From contig NZ_AKJK01000100.1 in assembly GCF_000282375.1 (NCBI RefSeq), forward strand, positions 62,001 through 126,000: a stretch of DNA of 64,000 nt, read 5' to 3'. This document shows, one piece after another, positions 33,830 through 42,104 of this stretch (position 1 is its first letter; every line of letters starts with the position of its first letter). The notes under the pieces are model-generated. The model searched no databases and was not told the origin of the DNA. It saw nothing but the letters and a program-made list of their open reading frames with translations. The translations under genes were made by a program, and so were the position numbers. Source of the DNA: Pseudomonas sp. GM50. GTDB lineage: Bacteria > Pseudomonadota > Gammaproteobacteria > Pseudomonadales > Pseudomonadaceae.

Positions 33830-34195
33830 TTAGCCACGCAGCCAGGAATCAACGGTGGCGGCACCGTATTGTTCCTTCCAGGCTTTCAGGCCGCGATGGT
33901 TGCCACCCTTGGTTTCAATCAGTTCACCGGTGTGCGGGTTCTGATAGACCTTGACCACGCGAGCGCGGCGGGTTTTAGGCGCTGTTGCCTGCTGCAGGCC
34001 GGATTTCGCCGGGTTCGGATCGAGGATGGCGATGATGTCGCGCAAGCTCTTGCCGTAGGTTTTCATCAGCCCCTGGAGCTTTTCTTCGAATTCGATTTCT
34101 TTTTTGAGCCCGGCATCGTTTTTCAGCGATTCCAACTGCTTGAGCTGTTCTTGAAGGGCCTTTTCGGCTGCACGGAATTCAGCGAGTCTGGACAA
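33830..34195 (-). CDS. mvaT: MvaT/MvaU family H-NS-like protein
   Basis: 121-aa nucleoid silencer that binds AT-rich foreign DNA. N-terminal coiled-coil oligomerisation region (LSRLAEFRAAEKALQEQL...), C-terminal DNA-binding part ARVVKVYQNPHTGELIETKG and GGNHRGLKAWKEQYG with the AT-hook-like loop. The true start must be the TTG at 34195: it gives the standard MvaT N terminus and has GGAG 8 bp upstream; the ATG 42 bp upstream would add residues foreign to the family. The rare start may limit synthesis. Confidence 0.9.
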   Translation of the reverse strand: MSRLAEFRAAEKALQEQLKQLESLKNDAGLKKEIEFEEKLQGLMKTYGKSLRDIIAILDPNPAKSGLQQATAPKTRRARVVKVYQNPHTGELIETKGGNHRGLKAWKEQYGAATVDSWLRG

Positions 34196-34428
34196 TATCT
34201 TTACTCCAATAGTGTGTTTGGCTGATACCAACCGCAAACAAAGCTATAAGCCAAGAGCCTTGAAGCGACTCGGTGATAATGACTCACCTGCCAGTTCTGC
34301 ACAGGTATGAAAAATTGTAGTAGTTAATTGGCCAAGAGTAAATCCTGACTTTTTCTTCATGTAACAAGAGTAGTCTTTTGATTCAATTTGGTGCGCATCA
34401 TCATGATCTCGGTGCTTAAGGTGGTTAG

Positions 34429-36009
34429 TTAATGATCACTTAATGCACTAATGAAGTCTGCGCCGGGCATCGGTCGACCGAACAGATAACCTTGCAGGAA
34501 GTTCACGCCGTGGGCGGTCAGATAGTCACTTTGCTCCTCGGTTTCCACGCCTTCGGCGACGATACCCAGATCGAGTTTGGCCGAGAGTTCGATGATGCTG
34601 TCCAGAATGTGTCGGGAGAGGGCGTCGATACCGATCATGGCGACAAAGCTCTGATCGATTTTCAGGAAGTCCACATTGAACTGACGCAAATAACCCAGGC
34701 TTGAGTGACCGGTGCCAAAGTCATCGATTGCGATCATCACGCCCAACCCGTGAAGCTGTTCGAACAATTGCAGGGTGATGGCTGTCGGCTCGATGAGTTC
34801 GCGTTCGGTCAGCTCCAGCACCAGGTTGATACTGCCCGGGGCGAAAGCGCTGAGGAACTCACGGCAGTCCTCGACCAGCTCCAGATCCCGGCAGTGGCTG
34901 GCGGTGATGTTGATGCCAATGTGAAACGGCCCCTCGAATGAGGCCGACAAGGGGGCCAGTAATGCAGCGGTTTGTTGCATCAACGAGCGAGTCATCGGCA
35001 CGATCAGCCCGGAATGTTCGGCAAACGGAATGAACAGGTCAGGGCGTACCAAGCCTTCCTTGGGATGTTTCCAGCGCATCAATACTTCGGCACCGGACCA
35101 CTGCTTATTGTCGCCATGCACCACGGGCTGAAAATACGGAATGAACTCTGCTGCCTCCAGCGCTCGCTGCATTTCACGACTAGGCGACGTCGAACGCTTC
35201 TGCAGGACATGCCCGATCGAGCCTGACACCACGCCGAAGAACATCAACAGACTGAACAGCGGCGGGTACTCACTGCGCATGTAACGCCAGATTTCTCCTT
35301 CGGGGAAACCGGAGGCCACTGTGAAGGCATATCGCGCAGACCTCAGCGTGTTTTGCGCCACCGGCAATATGGGCAGGGCGTCGTTGTGGACTTTGCCGTC
35401 GGCGGACAGCCAATTAGGGCCTACTCGCAGTAACAATAATGTTTTGCGACCAATCAGGCGCAGCACATTACTCAGGTGATAACCGTCCAGCGTGGTCAAT
35501 GCGCCCTGGTTTCCTTCATTCAGCCGATACACCAACAACGCGGTATTGGGCGTGACCGGATTGCCGTTCATGAGCCATAGCTTGCCTTGTGTGTAGTCGC
35601 CGGGATTGATCTTTTCCTGATATTCACCGAACAACGAACTGCAATAGAGGTTGTTGTCCCACACAAGGTTGGTCGAGCGCACGAACGGCCGGCGGGTGAC
35701 TTGTTCACGCAGGGCCAGTTTGACGCCGTTGCAGTTTTGACCGGCCAGCGGCAATAGCTCTTGCGCCGCTTGGGCGGTGTTGTCGAGCATCAACTCGAAT
35801 TGGCGAATGGCTTCTTCGCCAGTCAGTTCAGTACTTTGCTTGAGGGTACGTTCAGCCTGCAGATAGAGAATGGCGAACCCCAGCAAAACCGGGAGTAGCC
35901 CGCTCAGAACAGTCACAACGATCCGGGCGCCACGTTTACGGCGGCTTTTGACGTTCAGTGGCATTCGCAAATCCATCGCGATAAAAAGAGGGCTCTCAAA
36001 GGCTGGCAC
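34429..36009 (-). CDS. CSS-motif EAL phosphodiesterase
   Basis: 526-aa membrane c-di-GMP phosphodiesterase. TM1 about residues 27-50, periplasmic CSS domain (NLVWDNNLYCSSLFG, a disulfide-controlled sensor), TM2 near residue 255 and a cytoplasmic EAL domain from about 275: AEVLMRWKHP (EVL in the EAL position), NITASHCRD, ELTERELIEP, AIDDFGTGHSSLGYL, KIDQSFV, VAEGVETEEQ, QGYLFGRPMP. Key acidic residues and the DDFG loop are intact, so it should hydrolyse c-di-GMP. GTG start at 36009 with GGGAGG upstream. Confidence 0.88.
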   Translation of the reverse strand: MPAFESPLFIAMDLRMPLNVKSRRKRGARIVVTVLSGLLPVLLGFAILYLQAERTLKQSTELTGEEAIRQFELMLDNTAQAAQELLPLAGQNCNGVKLALREQVTRRPFVRSTNLVWDNNLYCSSLFGEYQEKINPGDYTQGKLWLMNGNPVTPNTALLVYRLNEGNQGALTTLDGYHLSNVLRLIGRKTLLLLRVGPNWLSADGKVHNDALPILPVAQNTLRSARYAFTVASGFPEGEIWRYMRSEYPPLFSLLMFFGVVSGSIGHVLQKRSTSPSREMQRALEAAEFIPYFQPVVHGDNKQWSGAEVLMRWKHPKEGLVRPDLFIPFAEHSGLIVPMTRSLMQQTAALLAPLSASFEGPFHIGINITASHCRDLELVEDCREFLSAFAPGSINLVLELTERELIEPTAITLQLFEQLHGLGVMIAIDDFGTGHSSLGYLRQFNVDFLKIDQSFVAMIGIDALSRHILDSIIELSAKLDLGIVAEGVETEEQSDYLTAHGVNFLQGYLFGRPMPGADFISALSDH

Positions 36010-36065
36010 GACACGCCTCCCAGAAGAGTTCAGTCATGATAGTTGGCTGTCGGCGCTTATGTCGC

Positions 36066-36938
36066 TCAACGATCATTCAAACCTGAGGCCAGTTTGATAA
36101 AGGCCAGCGTCGCAGGTGATGACTGACGCTGATCGAGCACCGCCAGACCGACCTGGCGGCTGATCGGTGGCGACAGCGGTTTTTTCACGTAGCGCTTGTC
36201 GTTGTCCTCAGGCAATGAGCCTTCGGCGACAACGGTCAGGGCATCGCCACGGCCTACGGTGTCCAGCGTGCTGAGCAACTGCGAGCAGCGATAGCGAATG
36301 TTCGGCGTCAACCGCGCTGCATTAAACAGGCGCGACACCAGTTCCGAAGAGCCGGCTTCGGTCAGTACAAAAGGGTCGTGGCATAAATCGCTCAAGCTCA
36401 AACTGTCGCGACCGGCCAGCGCATGGTCGGCCGGCAGCAGCGCGACCATCTGGTCCTCGATCAGCCTGAAAGTGTCGAAACGCTCCAGGGGCAACACCAC
36501 GAAGCCGATATCGATACGCCGTTCTTCCAGCCATTGGATCACCTGGCGATCCGGCCCTTCGTCGATGTGAACCTCAATGCCCGGGTGTGCGGCGCGGTAG
36601 AGCTGCAGGATCCTCGGCAGCAATTTGATCGATGAGGTTGGGCCGAACGAGCCGATGCGCAGGGTGCCGCGTTTCATCCCGCGAGCATCGGCCGCTTCCT
36701 GGCGCAACGTGTTGGCCAGCCCGAGCATCGCCCGAGCGCGCAGTAACAGCTGCTGGCCGATGTCACTCAGCTCGACCTGGGACTGATGCCGACGCAGCAG
36801 TTCAACGCCCAATTCCTGTTCCAGGGATTTGAGCGCGTGGGACACCGCGGATTGGGAAATCTCCAAACGATGGGCCGCTGCCGTGAAGCCGCGCAGTTCG
36901 GCCACCAGCGAGAAAATCTCGAGTTGAGTCAGGGTCAT
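36066..36938 (-). CDS. LysR-type regulator
   Basis: 290 aa. HTH at residues 1-60 (FTAAAHRLEISQSAVSHALK), effector domain about 90-290 (LRIGSFGPTSSIKLLPRILQ). Divergent from the DMT exporter gene at 37017, which it probably controls. A perfect TGAGTA-TT-TACTCA palindrome overlaps its start codon. Confidence 0.85.
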   Translation of the reverse strand: MTLTQLEIFSLVAELRGFTAAAHRLEISQSAVSHALKSLEQELGVELLRRHQSQVELSDIGQQLLLRARAMLGLANTLRQEAADARGMKRGTLRIGSFGPTSSIKLLPRILQLYRAAHPGIEVHIDEGPDRQVIQWLEERRIDIGFVVLPLERFDTFRLIEDQMVALLPADHALAGRDSLSLSDLCHDPFVLTEAGSSELVSRLFNAARLTPNIRYRCSQLLSTLDTVGRGDALTVVAEGSLPEDNDKRYVKKPLSPPISRQVGLAVLDQRQSSPATLAFIKLASGLNDR

Positions 36939-36951
36939 GAGTATTTACTCA
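36938..36951. promoter_or_regulatory. palindrome at the LysR start
   Basis: TGAGTA-TT-TACTCA, 6-bp arms, overlapping the lysR-type start codon in the 78-bp divergent gap. Candidate autoregulatory site. Confidence 0.4.
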
Positions 36952-37016
36952 TTTTACGATGATGGGGAATTAGTCGAATGATACGCCATGTACCCGATTT
37001 CTGATGGTGGAGACTT

Positions 37017-37964
37017 ATGACTGCGTGTGAACAGACCCTGGCGAATTCTTCGGATGTACCGGTTTATCTGAAGCTTGCCGCCGTCACCATGATCTGGGGC
37101 GGGACGTTCGTCGCCGGGCGATTTCTGGCCGACAGCCTCAGTCCGTTGTTGGCCGCGAGCCTGCGGTTCTTGCTGGCGAGCGTGGCGTTGCTGCTGTTTC
37201 TGTTGCTGGCGCGGGTACCCTTGGTGCGGCCCAGTCTTCGGCAATGGCTGCAATTGATGCTGCTGGGATTCTTCGGAATTTTTTTCTACAACCTGTGCTT
37301 CTTTTATGGACTGCACTACATCAACGCCTCACGGGCGTCCTTGATCGTGGCCTTGAATCCGGCCGTGATCGGCCTGGCGTCGTGGCTGCTGTTCAAGGAA
37401 CGACTGAGCCGGGCGAAAGTGGCCGGTATTGCGATCTGCATAGCCGGAGCCAGTCTGGTGATCGTCAGTCGCAATCCGCAATTGCTGGCCGGTGGTACTG
37501 ATGCCTGGATCGGCGATCTGTTGATCTTCGGTTGCGTGGTCGGCTGGGGCATTTATTCGCTGTTCTCCAAAGGCCTGAATCAAACGCTGGGGCCGGTGCA
37601 GACAGTCACGTACTCGATTCTGTTGGGCACGCTGATGCTCTGGGTGACCAGCGCCGTGCGTGGTGAGTTGAGTGTCGCGGCGCTGGCCGAACTCGGTACG
37701 CAACAATGGTTGAGCCTGATGTACCTGGGCATGCTGGGTTCGGCATTGGCCTATATTGGTTATTACGACGGTATCCGCAAAATCGGTGCAACGCGTTCGG
37801 GTGTGTTTATCGCCTTGAACCCGCTGACCGCCGTTCTTTTTGGCGCGTTGCTGCTGGGCGAGCAATTGACACTGGTGATGTGCCTGGGTGGCGTGCTGAT
37901 CCTGACGGGGATTGTTCTGTGCAACAAACCGCTTGCGCAGGCCACAAAAAGGGGGATTTTATAA
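37017..37964 (+). CDS. EamA/DMT family transporter
   Basis: 315 aa with about ten hydrophobic helices in two EamA repeats (MIWGGTFVAGRFLADSLSPL; LGMLGSALAYIGYYDGI; IALNPLTAVLFGALLLGEQL). Drug/metabolite exporter; substrate unknown. GGAG before the ATG. Under the divergent LysR regulator. Confidence 0.88.
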   Translation: MTACEQTLANSSDVPVYLKLAAVTMIWGGTFVAGRFLADSLSPLLAASLRFLLASVALLLFLLLARVPLVRPSLRQWLQLMLLGFFGIFFYNLCFFYGLHYINASRASLIVALNPAVIGLASWLLFKERLSRAKVAGIAICIAGASLVIVSRNPQLLAGGTDAWIGDLLIFGCVVGWGIYSLFSKGLNQTLGPVQTVTYSILLGTLMLWVTSAVRGELSVAALAELGTQQWLSLMYLGMLGSALAYIGYYDGIRKIGATRSGVFIALNPLTAVLFGALLLGEQLTLVMCLGGVLILTGIVLCNKPLAQATKRGIL

Positions 37965-38068
37965 GAAGGCGGACAAACTGATTTACGCTGTGTAGAATCG
38001 GTTTACGCATATAAGAATAATCGTCTTCTGGCAGCAGAAGCCTCGCCCGCAAGAGCCTTGGGTCGACA

Positions 38069-38173
38069 ATGAAGAGTTTCGGGTTTCAATTGATCTACGG
38101 TGACTTCCTCGCCCGCAGCGTGCGGGGCATCTCCTGCGCGCCGCCCGCCAGTCTCAGCATTGCTAGCAACTAA
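38069..38173 (+). CDS. possible 34-aa leader ORF upstream of hppD
   Basis: ATG 38069 to TAA 38173 encodes MKSFGFQLIYGDFLARS, then VRGISCAPPASLSIASN, about 40 bp before hppD. There is no strong RBS. Protein-like composition and location in an otherwise empty 250-bp leader suggest a leader peptide or a remnant; not recognised. Confidence 0.25.
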   Translation: MKSFGFQLIYGDFLARSVRGISCAPPASLSIASN

Positions 38174-38212
38174 CGATCCGTTAATTGACAAGAAAATGAT
38201 GAGGCGCCAACC

Positions 38213-39289
38213 ATGGCAGATTTATACGAAAACCCAATGGGCCTGATGGGCTTTGAGTTCATCGAATTCGCATCGCCGACCCCTAACACCCTGGAGCCGA
38301 TCTTCGAGATCATGGGCTTCAGCAAGGTTGCGACCCACCGTTCCAAAGACGTGCACCTGTATCGCCAGGGCGCGATCAACCTGATCCTCAACAACGAACC
38401 CAACAGCGTGGCGTCGTACTTCGCGGCAGAGCACGGTCCGTCGGTGTGCGGCATGGCGTTCCGGGTCAAGGATTCGCAAAAGGCCTACAAGCGTGCCCTG
38501 GAACTCGGCGCCCAGCCGATCCACATCGAAACCGGTCCGATGGAACTGCATCTGCCGGCGATCAAAGGCATTGGCGGTGCGCCGCTGTACCTGATCGACC
38601 GTTTCGGTGAAGGCAGCTCGATCTACGACATCGACTTCGTGTTCATCGAAGGCGTGGACCGCAACCCGGTCGGCGCCGGTCTGAAGATCATCGATCACCT
38701 GACCCACAACGTATATCGCGGTCGCATGGCTTACTGGGCCAACTTCTACGAGAAGCTGTTCAACTTCCGCGAAATCCGTTACTTCGATATCAAAGGCGAA
38801 TACACCGGCCTGACCTCCAAGGCCATGACCGCGCCGGACGGCATGATCCGTATCCCGCTGAACGAAGAGTCGTCCAAGGGCGCGGGGCAGATCGAAGAGT
38901 TCCTGATGCAGTTCAACGGTGAGGGCATCCAGCACGTGGCCTTCCTCAGCGATGACCTGATCAAGACCTGGGATCACCTGAAAAGCATCGGCATGCGCTT
39001 CATGACGCCGCCGCCGGACACCTACTACGAAATGCTTGAAGGCCGTTTGCCGAACCACGGCGAGCCGGTCAACGAATTGCAAGCACGGGGCATTCTGCTG
39101 GACGGTTCGTCCGAGTCGGGCGACAAGCGTCTGCTGCTGCAGATTTTCTCGGAAACCCTGATGGGCCCGGTGTTCTTCGAATTCATCCAGCGTAAAGGTG
39201 ACGATGGTTTCGGTGAAGGCAACTTCAAGGCGCTGTTCGAATCCATCGAGCGTGATCAGGTTCGTCGGGGTGTGCTCTCCACCGATTAA
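38213..39289 (+). CDS. hppD: 4-hydroxyphenylpyruvate dioxygenase
   Basis: 358-aa Fe(II) dioxygenase that converts 4-hydroxyphenylpyruvate to homogentisate in Tyr/Phe degradation. C-terminal catalytic half: IIDHLTHNVYRGRM (His), GEGIQHVAFLSDDL (His), TLMGPVFFEFIQRKGDDGFG (Glu); N-terminal MGFEFIEFASP. Length equals the Pseudomonas enzyme. RBS GAGG. Terminator behind. Confidence 0.97.
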   Translation: MADLYENPMGLMGFEFIEFASPTPNTLEPIFEIMGFSKVATHRSKDVHLYRQGAINLILNNEPNSVASYFAAEHGPSVCGMAFRVKDSQKAYKRALELGAQPIHIETGPMELHLPAIKGIGGAPLYLIDRFGEGSSIYDIDFVFIEGVDRNPVGAGLKIIDHLTHNVYRGRMAYWANFYEKLFNFREIRYFDIKGEYTGLTSKAMTAPDGMIRIPLNEESSKGAGQIEEFLMQFNGEGIQHVAFLSDDLIKTWDHLKSIGMRFMTPPPDTYYEMLEGRLPNHGEPVNELQARGILLDGSSESGDKRLLLQIFSETLMGPVFFEFIQRKGDDGFGEGNFKALFESIERDQVRRGVLSTD

Positions 39290-39304
39290 CCCGTTTCAGG
39301 CGTG

Positions 39305-39344
39305 AAAAAGCCCGGTCAGCAGTAATGCTGGCCGGGCTTTTTTT
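39305..39344 (+). terminator. hppD terminator
   Basis: AAAAGCCCGG-TCAGCAGTAATGCTGG-CCGGGCTTTTTTT with an inner CAGC/GCTG pairing. Confidence 0.9.
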
Positions 39345-39402
39345 GGATCGTGAAAAACCATTTTCGGATCACGCAAAATTATTCTGGATCACACAAAACC
39401 AC

Positions 39403-39476
39403 TGTAGGAGCGAGGCTTGCCCGCGAAGGGGACCTTGAAGACGCTAAAAGCTTCGCGGGCAAGCCTCGCTCCTACA
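39403..39476. repeat. REP/BIME, TGTAGGAGCGAGGCTTGCCCGC family
   Basis: Inverted TGTAGGAGCGAGGCTTGCCC / GGGCAAGCCTCGCTCCTACA pair 74 bp long; its right end touches the rarD stop codon. Confidence 0.9.
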
Positions 39477-39477
39477 A

Positions 39478-40365
39478 CTACATCGGCCGGCGTCGTTGCC
39501 GGACCAGGTGCTTGAACCCTTCAAACACCAACACCACCACCGCCAACCAGATCGGAATATAGGTCAGCCATTCGCCGGCCTTGATACTTTCCCCCAGCAG
39601 CAACGCAACGCCGAGCAACAGCACCGGCTCGACGTAACTCAACAACCCGAACAGGCTGAACGGCAGCAGTCGGCTGGCAATGATGTAGACCACCAGCGCC
39701 GAAGCACTGATCACCCCGAGTATCGGGATCAACAGCGACAGCCACGGATGTTGATCAAACACGCCGAAACCTTGTTCGCCGCCCTGCACGAACCAGAACG
39801 CCACTGGCAGCATCAACGCCATGTCCAGCCAGAGCCCGCCGAGGTTGTCGGTGGCCAGGCGCTTGCGCACGATGAAATAAATCGGATAACCGACCACCAC
39901 CAGCAAGGTCGCCCAGGAAAAACCGCCGACTTGATACAACTCGTTGAGCACGCCGAGGCTGGCGAAGAACACGGCTATTTTCTGCAGATAGGAAAGGCGC
40001 TCGCCATAGGCGATTCGACCGGTCAGGACCATCGACAGTGGCAACAGGAAATACCCCAGCGACACGTCGAGGCTATAGCCGTTGAGCGGCGCCCACATGA
40101 ACAACCAGAGCTGCAGACCCAGCAGCACTGCAGAGCCGATCAGTCCGACAAGCAATTTCGGCTTGCTGACCAGCCGTCGCACAATCTCCACCACGCGTTT
40201 CCATTCGCCGGACACCACCATGAACACGGTCATGCACGGCGCGGTCAGCAGCATCCGCCAACCGAAAATCTCTACGCCGCTCAAGGGGGAGAGCAGCGAA
40301 GTGTAGTAATACATGACGGCAAACAGCACCGAGGCTGTGACCGATAGAGCGATACCTTTAGACAA
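39478..40365 (-). CDS. rarD: RarD-type EamA transporter
   Basis: 295-aa ten-helix DMT protein of the RarD group: GVEIFGWRMLLTAPC, LFMWAPLNGYSLDVSLGYF (RarD hallmark), LLSYVEPVLLLGVALLLGE. Exporter of unknown substrate. TTG start at 40365 with GAGGACAG upstream. Confidence 0.85.
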   Translation of the reverse strand: MSKGIALSVTASVLFAVMYYYTSLLSPLSGVEIFGWRMLLTAPCMTVFMVVSGEWKRVVEIVRRLVSKPKLLVGLIGSAVLLGLQLWLFMWAPLNGYSLDVSLGYFLLPLSMVLTGRIAYGERLSYLQKIAVFFASLGVLNELYQVGGFSWATLLVVVGYPIYFIVRKRLATDNLGGLWLDMALMLPVAFWFVQGGEQGFGVFDQHPWLSLLIPILGVISASALVVYIIASRLLPFSLFGLLSYVEPVLLLGVALLLGESIKAGEWLTYIPIWLAVVVLVFEGFKHLVRQRRRPM

Positions 40366-40498
40366 ACTGTCCTCGCGGGTTGAAGGTCAAACGGGGCGCG
40401 CAGGATACGTGGTTTTTGTGCTGAATATTGGCCGAGTGATCAATATTTACAACATCCTGGCTGATCCTCAACCAAAGCATAGTCAGCAGACCGACACT

Positions 40499-40785
40499 GG
40501 GAGCTGGCTTGCCTGCGAAGAGGCTGGTACATCCAACAGCCCTGGTGACTGACCCACCGCTATCGCGGGCAAGCCCGCTCCCACAATGACCGTGATCGCT
40601 AATAGATCTTGTGAACGACACAAAACCCTGTGGGAGCTGGCTTGCCTGCGAAGAGGCCGGTACATCCAACAGCCCTGATGACTGACCCACCGCTATCGCG
40701 AGCAGGCCCACTCCCACAGTAGACCGTGATCGCCAACAGATCTTGTGAACGACACCAAACCCTGTGGGAGCTGGCTTGCCTGCGA
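40499..40785. repeat. tandem REP/BIME array
   Basis: Tandem units starting at 40499, 40632 and 40766 (133- and 134-bp periods; third unit truncated). Each begins GGGAGCTGGCTTGCCTGCGA, contains GGTACATCCAACAGCCCT, then an inverted REP end and CAGATCTTGTGAACGACAC or close variants. Together with the rarD leader it fills 40366-40791. Confidence 0.9.
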
Positions 40786-40791
40786 TAAATC

Positions 40792-41805
40792 TCAAGCCGT
40801 ATGCGGTTTACGCCCCGGCACAAAATGGCTCACGTCATTGAACCCCGGCGTCGACGCGTGCCCCGGTGTCACCAGCGAATCGATAAAGGCTTCATCTTCC
40901 GCTGTGATCTTCACCGCCTGCGCCTTGGTGTACGCGTCCCACTGTTCTTCGGTGCGCGGGCCGACGATGGCCGAGGTGATGGCGCGATTGTTCAGCACCC
41001 AGGCAATCGCAAACTCGACGATGCCCACGCCACGGCCCTGAGTGTATTCCTGGATCTGCTGGGCAATGCGCAGGGACTCAACCCGCCATTCGGTTTCCAG
41101 AATGCGTTTGTCCTGACGGCCCGCGCGGCTGTTGACGTCCGGTGTTACGTCGGGTGCGTACTTGCCGCTGAGCACACCACGCGCTAGCGGACTGTAGGGC
41201 ACCACGCCAAGGCCATAGTTTTGTGCAGCAGTGATCTGCTCGGTTTCCGCCTGACGGTTGACGATGTTGTACAGCGGCTGGCTGATGACCGGTCTATCGA
41301 CACCGAGTTTGTCAGCCACACGAATCACTTCAGCGATGCGCCAGCCACGGTAGTTCGACAGGCCCCAGTAGCGGATCTTGCCCTGGCGGATCAAATCGCC
41401 AATGGCCGACACCGTGACCTCCAACGGCGTGTTGTGGTCTTCGCGGTGCAGGTAATAGATGTCCAGATAATCGGTGCCCAACCGGGTCAGGCTGGCATCG
41501 ATGCCGTTGAACAGATGCTTGCGGCTCAGGCCACTGCGGTTCGGCACACCGTCCACCGGACCGAAACCGACTTTGGTGGCGAGTACCCATTCCTGACGGC
41601 GACTGGCAATCGCTTCGCCGACGATCTCTTCGGAGCGGCCGTTGGTGTAGACGTCCGCGGTGTCGATGAAATTGATGCCCTGGTCCCAAGCCTTGTCGAT
41701 GATCCGCAAGGAATCTTCGGTGCTGGTCTGTTCGCCGAACATCATGGTGCCCAATGTGAGGGTCGACACCTGTAAACCCGAATGACCCAGCGTGCGATAG
41801 CTCAT
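40792..41805 (-). CDS. aldo/keto reductase
   Basis: 337-aa NADPH-dependent reductase of the AKR7/YajO/Tas-like type. Catalytic residues: Asp in FIDTADVYTNG (with Tyr), Lys in VLATKVGFG, His in YYLHRED. NADP loop VGPRTEEQWD. Single gene with AAGGA upstream. Substrate unknown. Confidence 0.88.
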   Translation of the reverse strand: MSYRTLGHSGLQVSTLTLGTMMFGEQTSTEDSLRIIDKAWDQGINFIDTADVYTNGRSEEIVGEAIASRRQEWVLATKVGFGPVDGVPNRSGLSRKHLFNGIDASLTRLGTDYLDIYYLHREDHNTPLEVTVSAIGDLIRQGKIRYWGLSNYRGWRIAEVIRVADKLGVDRPVISQPLYNIVNRQAETEQITAAQNYGLGVVPYSPLARGVLSGKYAPDVTPDVNSRAGRQDKRILETEWRVESLRIAQQIQEYTQGRGVGIVEFAIAWVLNNRAITSAIVGPRTEEQWDAYTKAQAVKITAEDEAFIDSLVTPGHASTPGFNDVSHFVPGRKPHTA

Positions 41806-41950
41806 GACGAAATCCTTTTACCGGTGAGAAAGCTTCAATCAAATACCAAGAACCGCTGCTCGGAGCAATCGGAATTATCGACTCACTTTCCTGTGGGGGC
41901 TGTGGCGAGCGGGCTGTTGTGGTTAGGGGGTGGTTGTGGTTAGAGGGCTG

Positions 41951-42072
41951 TTGTGGCGAGGGGGCTTGCCCCCGTTGGGGCGCGTAGCGGCCCCGGCATT
42001 TCAAAATTAAACCGCATGTAACGGATTTACGACTGCTTCGCAGCCGAACGGGGGCAAGCCCCCTCGCCACAA
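41951..42072. repeat. REP/BIME, GTGGCGAGGGGGCTTG family
   Basis: Inverted TTGTGGCGAGGGGGCTTGCC / GGCAAGCCCCCTCGCCACAA ends; preceded at 41899-41950 by decayed GGGCTGTTGTGG repeats. Confidence 0.85.
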
Positions 42073-42104
42073 AAGTATCTGTGCATGCGCGTGAGCGTTA
42101 AACC

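Noticed and set aside
40499..40785. CRISPR-like tandem repeats
   Set aside because: The units are about 133 bp with REP ends and only two to three copies; there are no short repeats with unique spacers and no cas genes.
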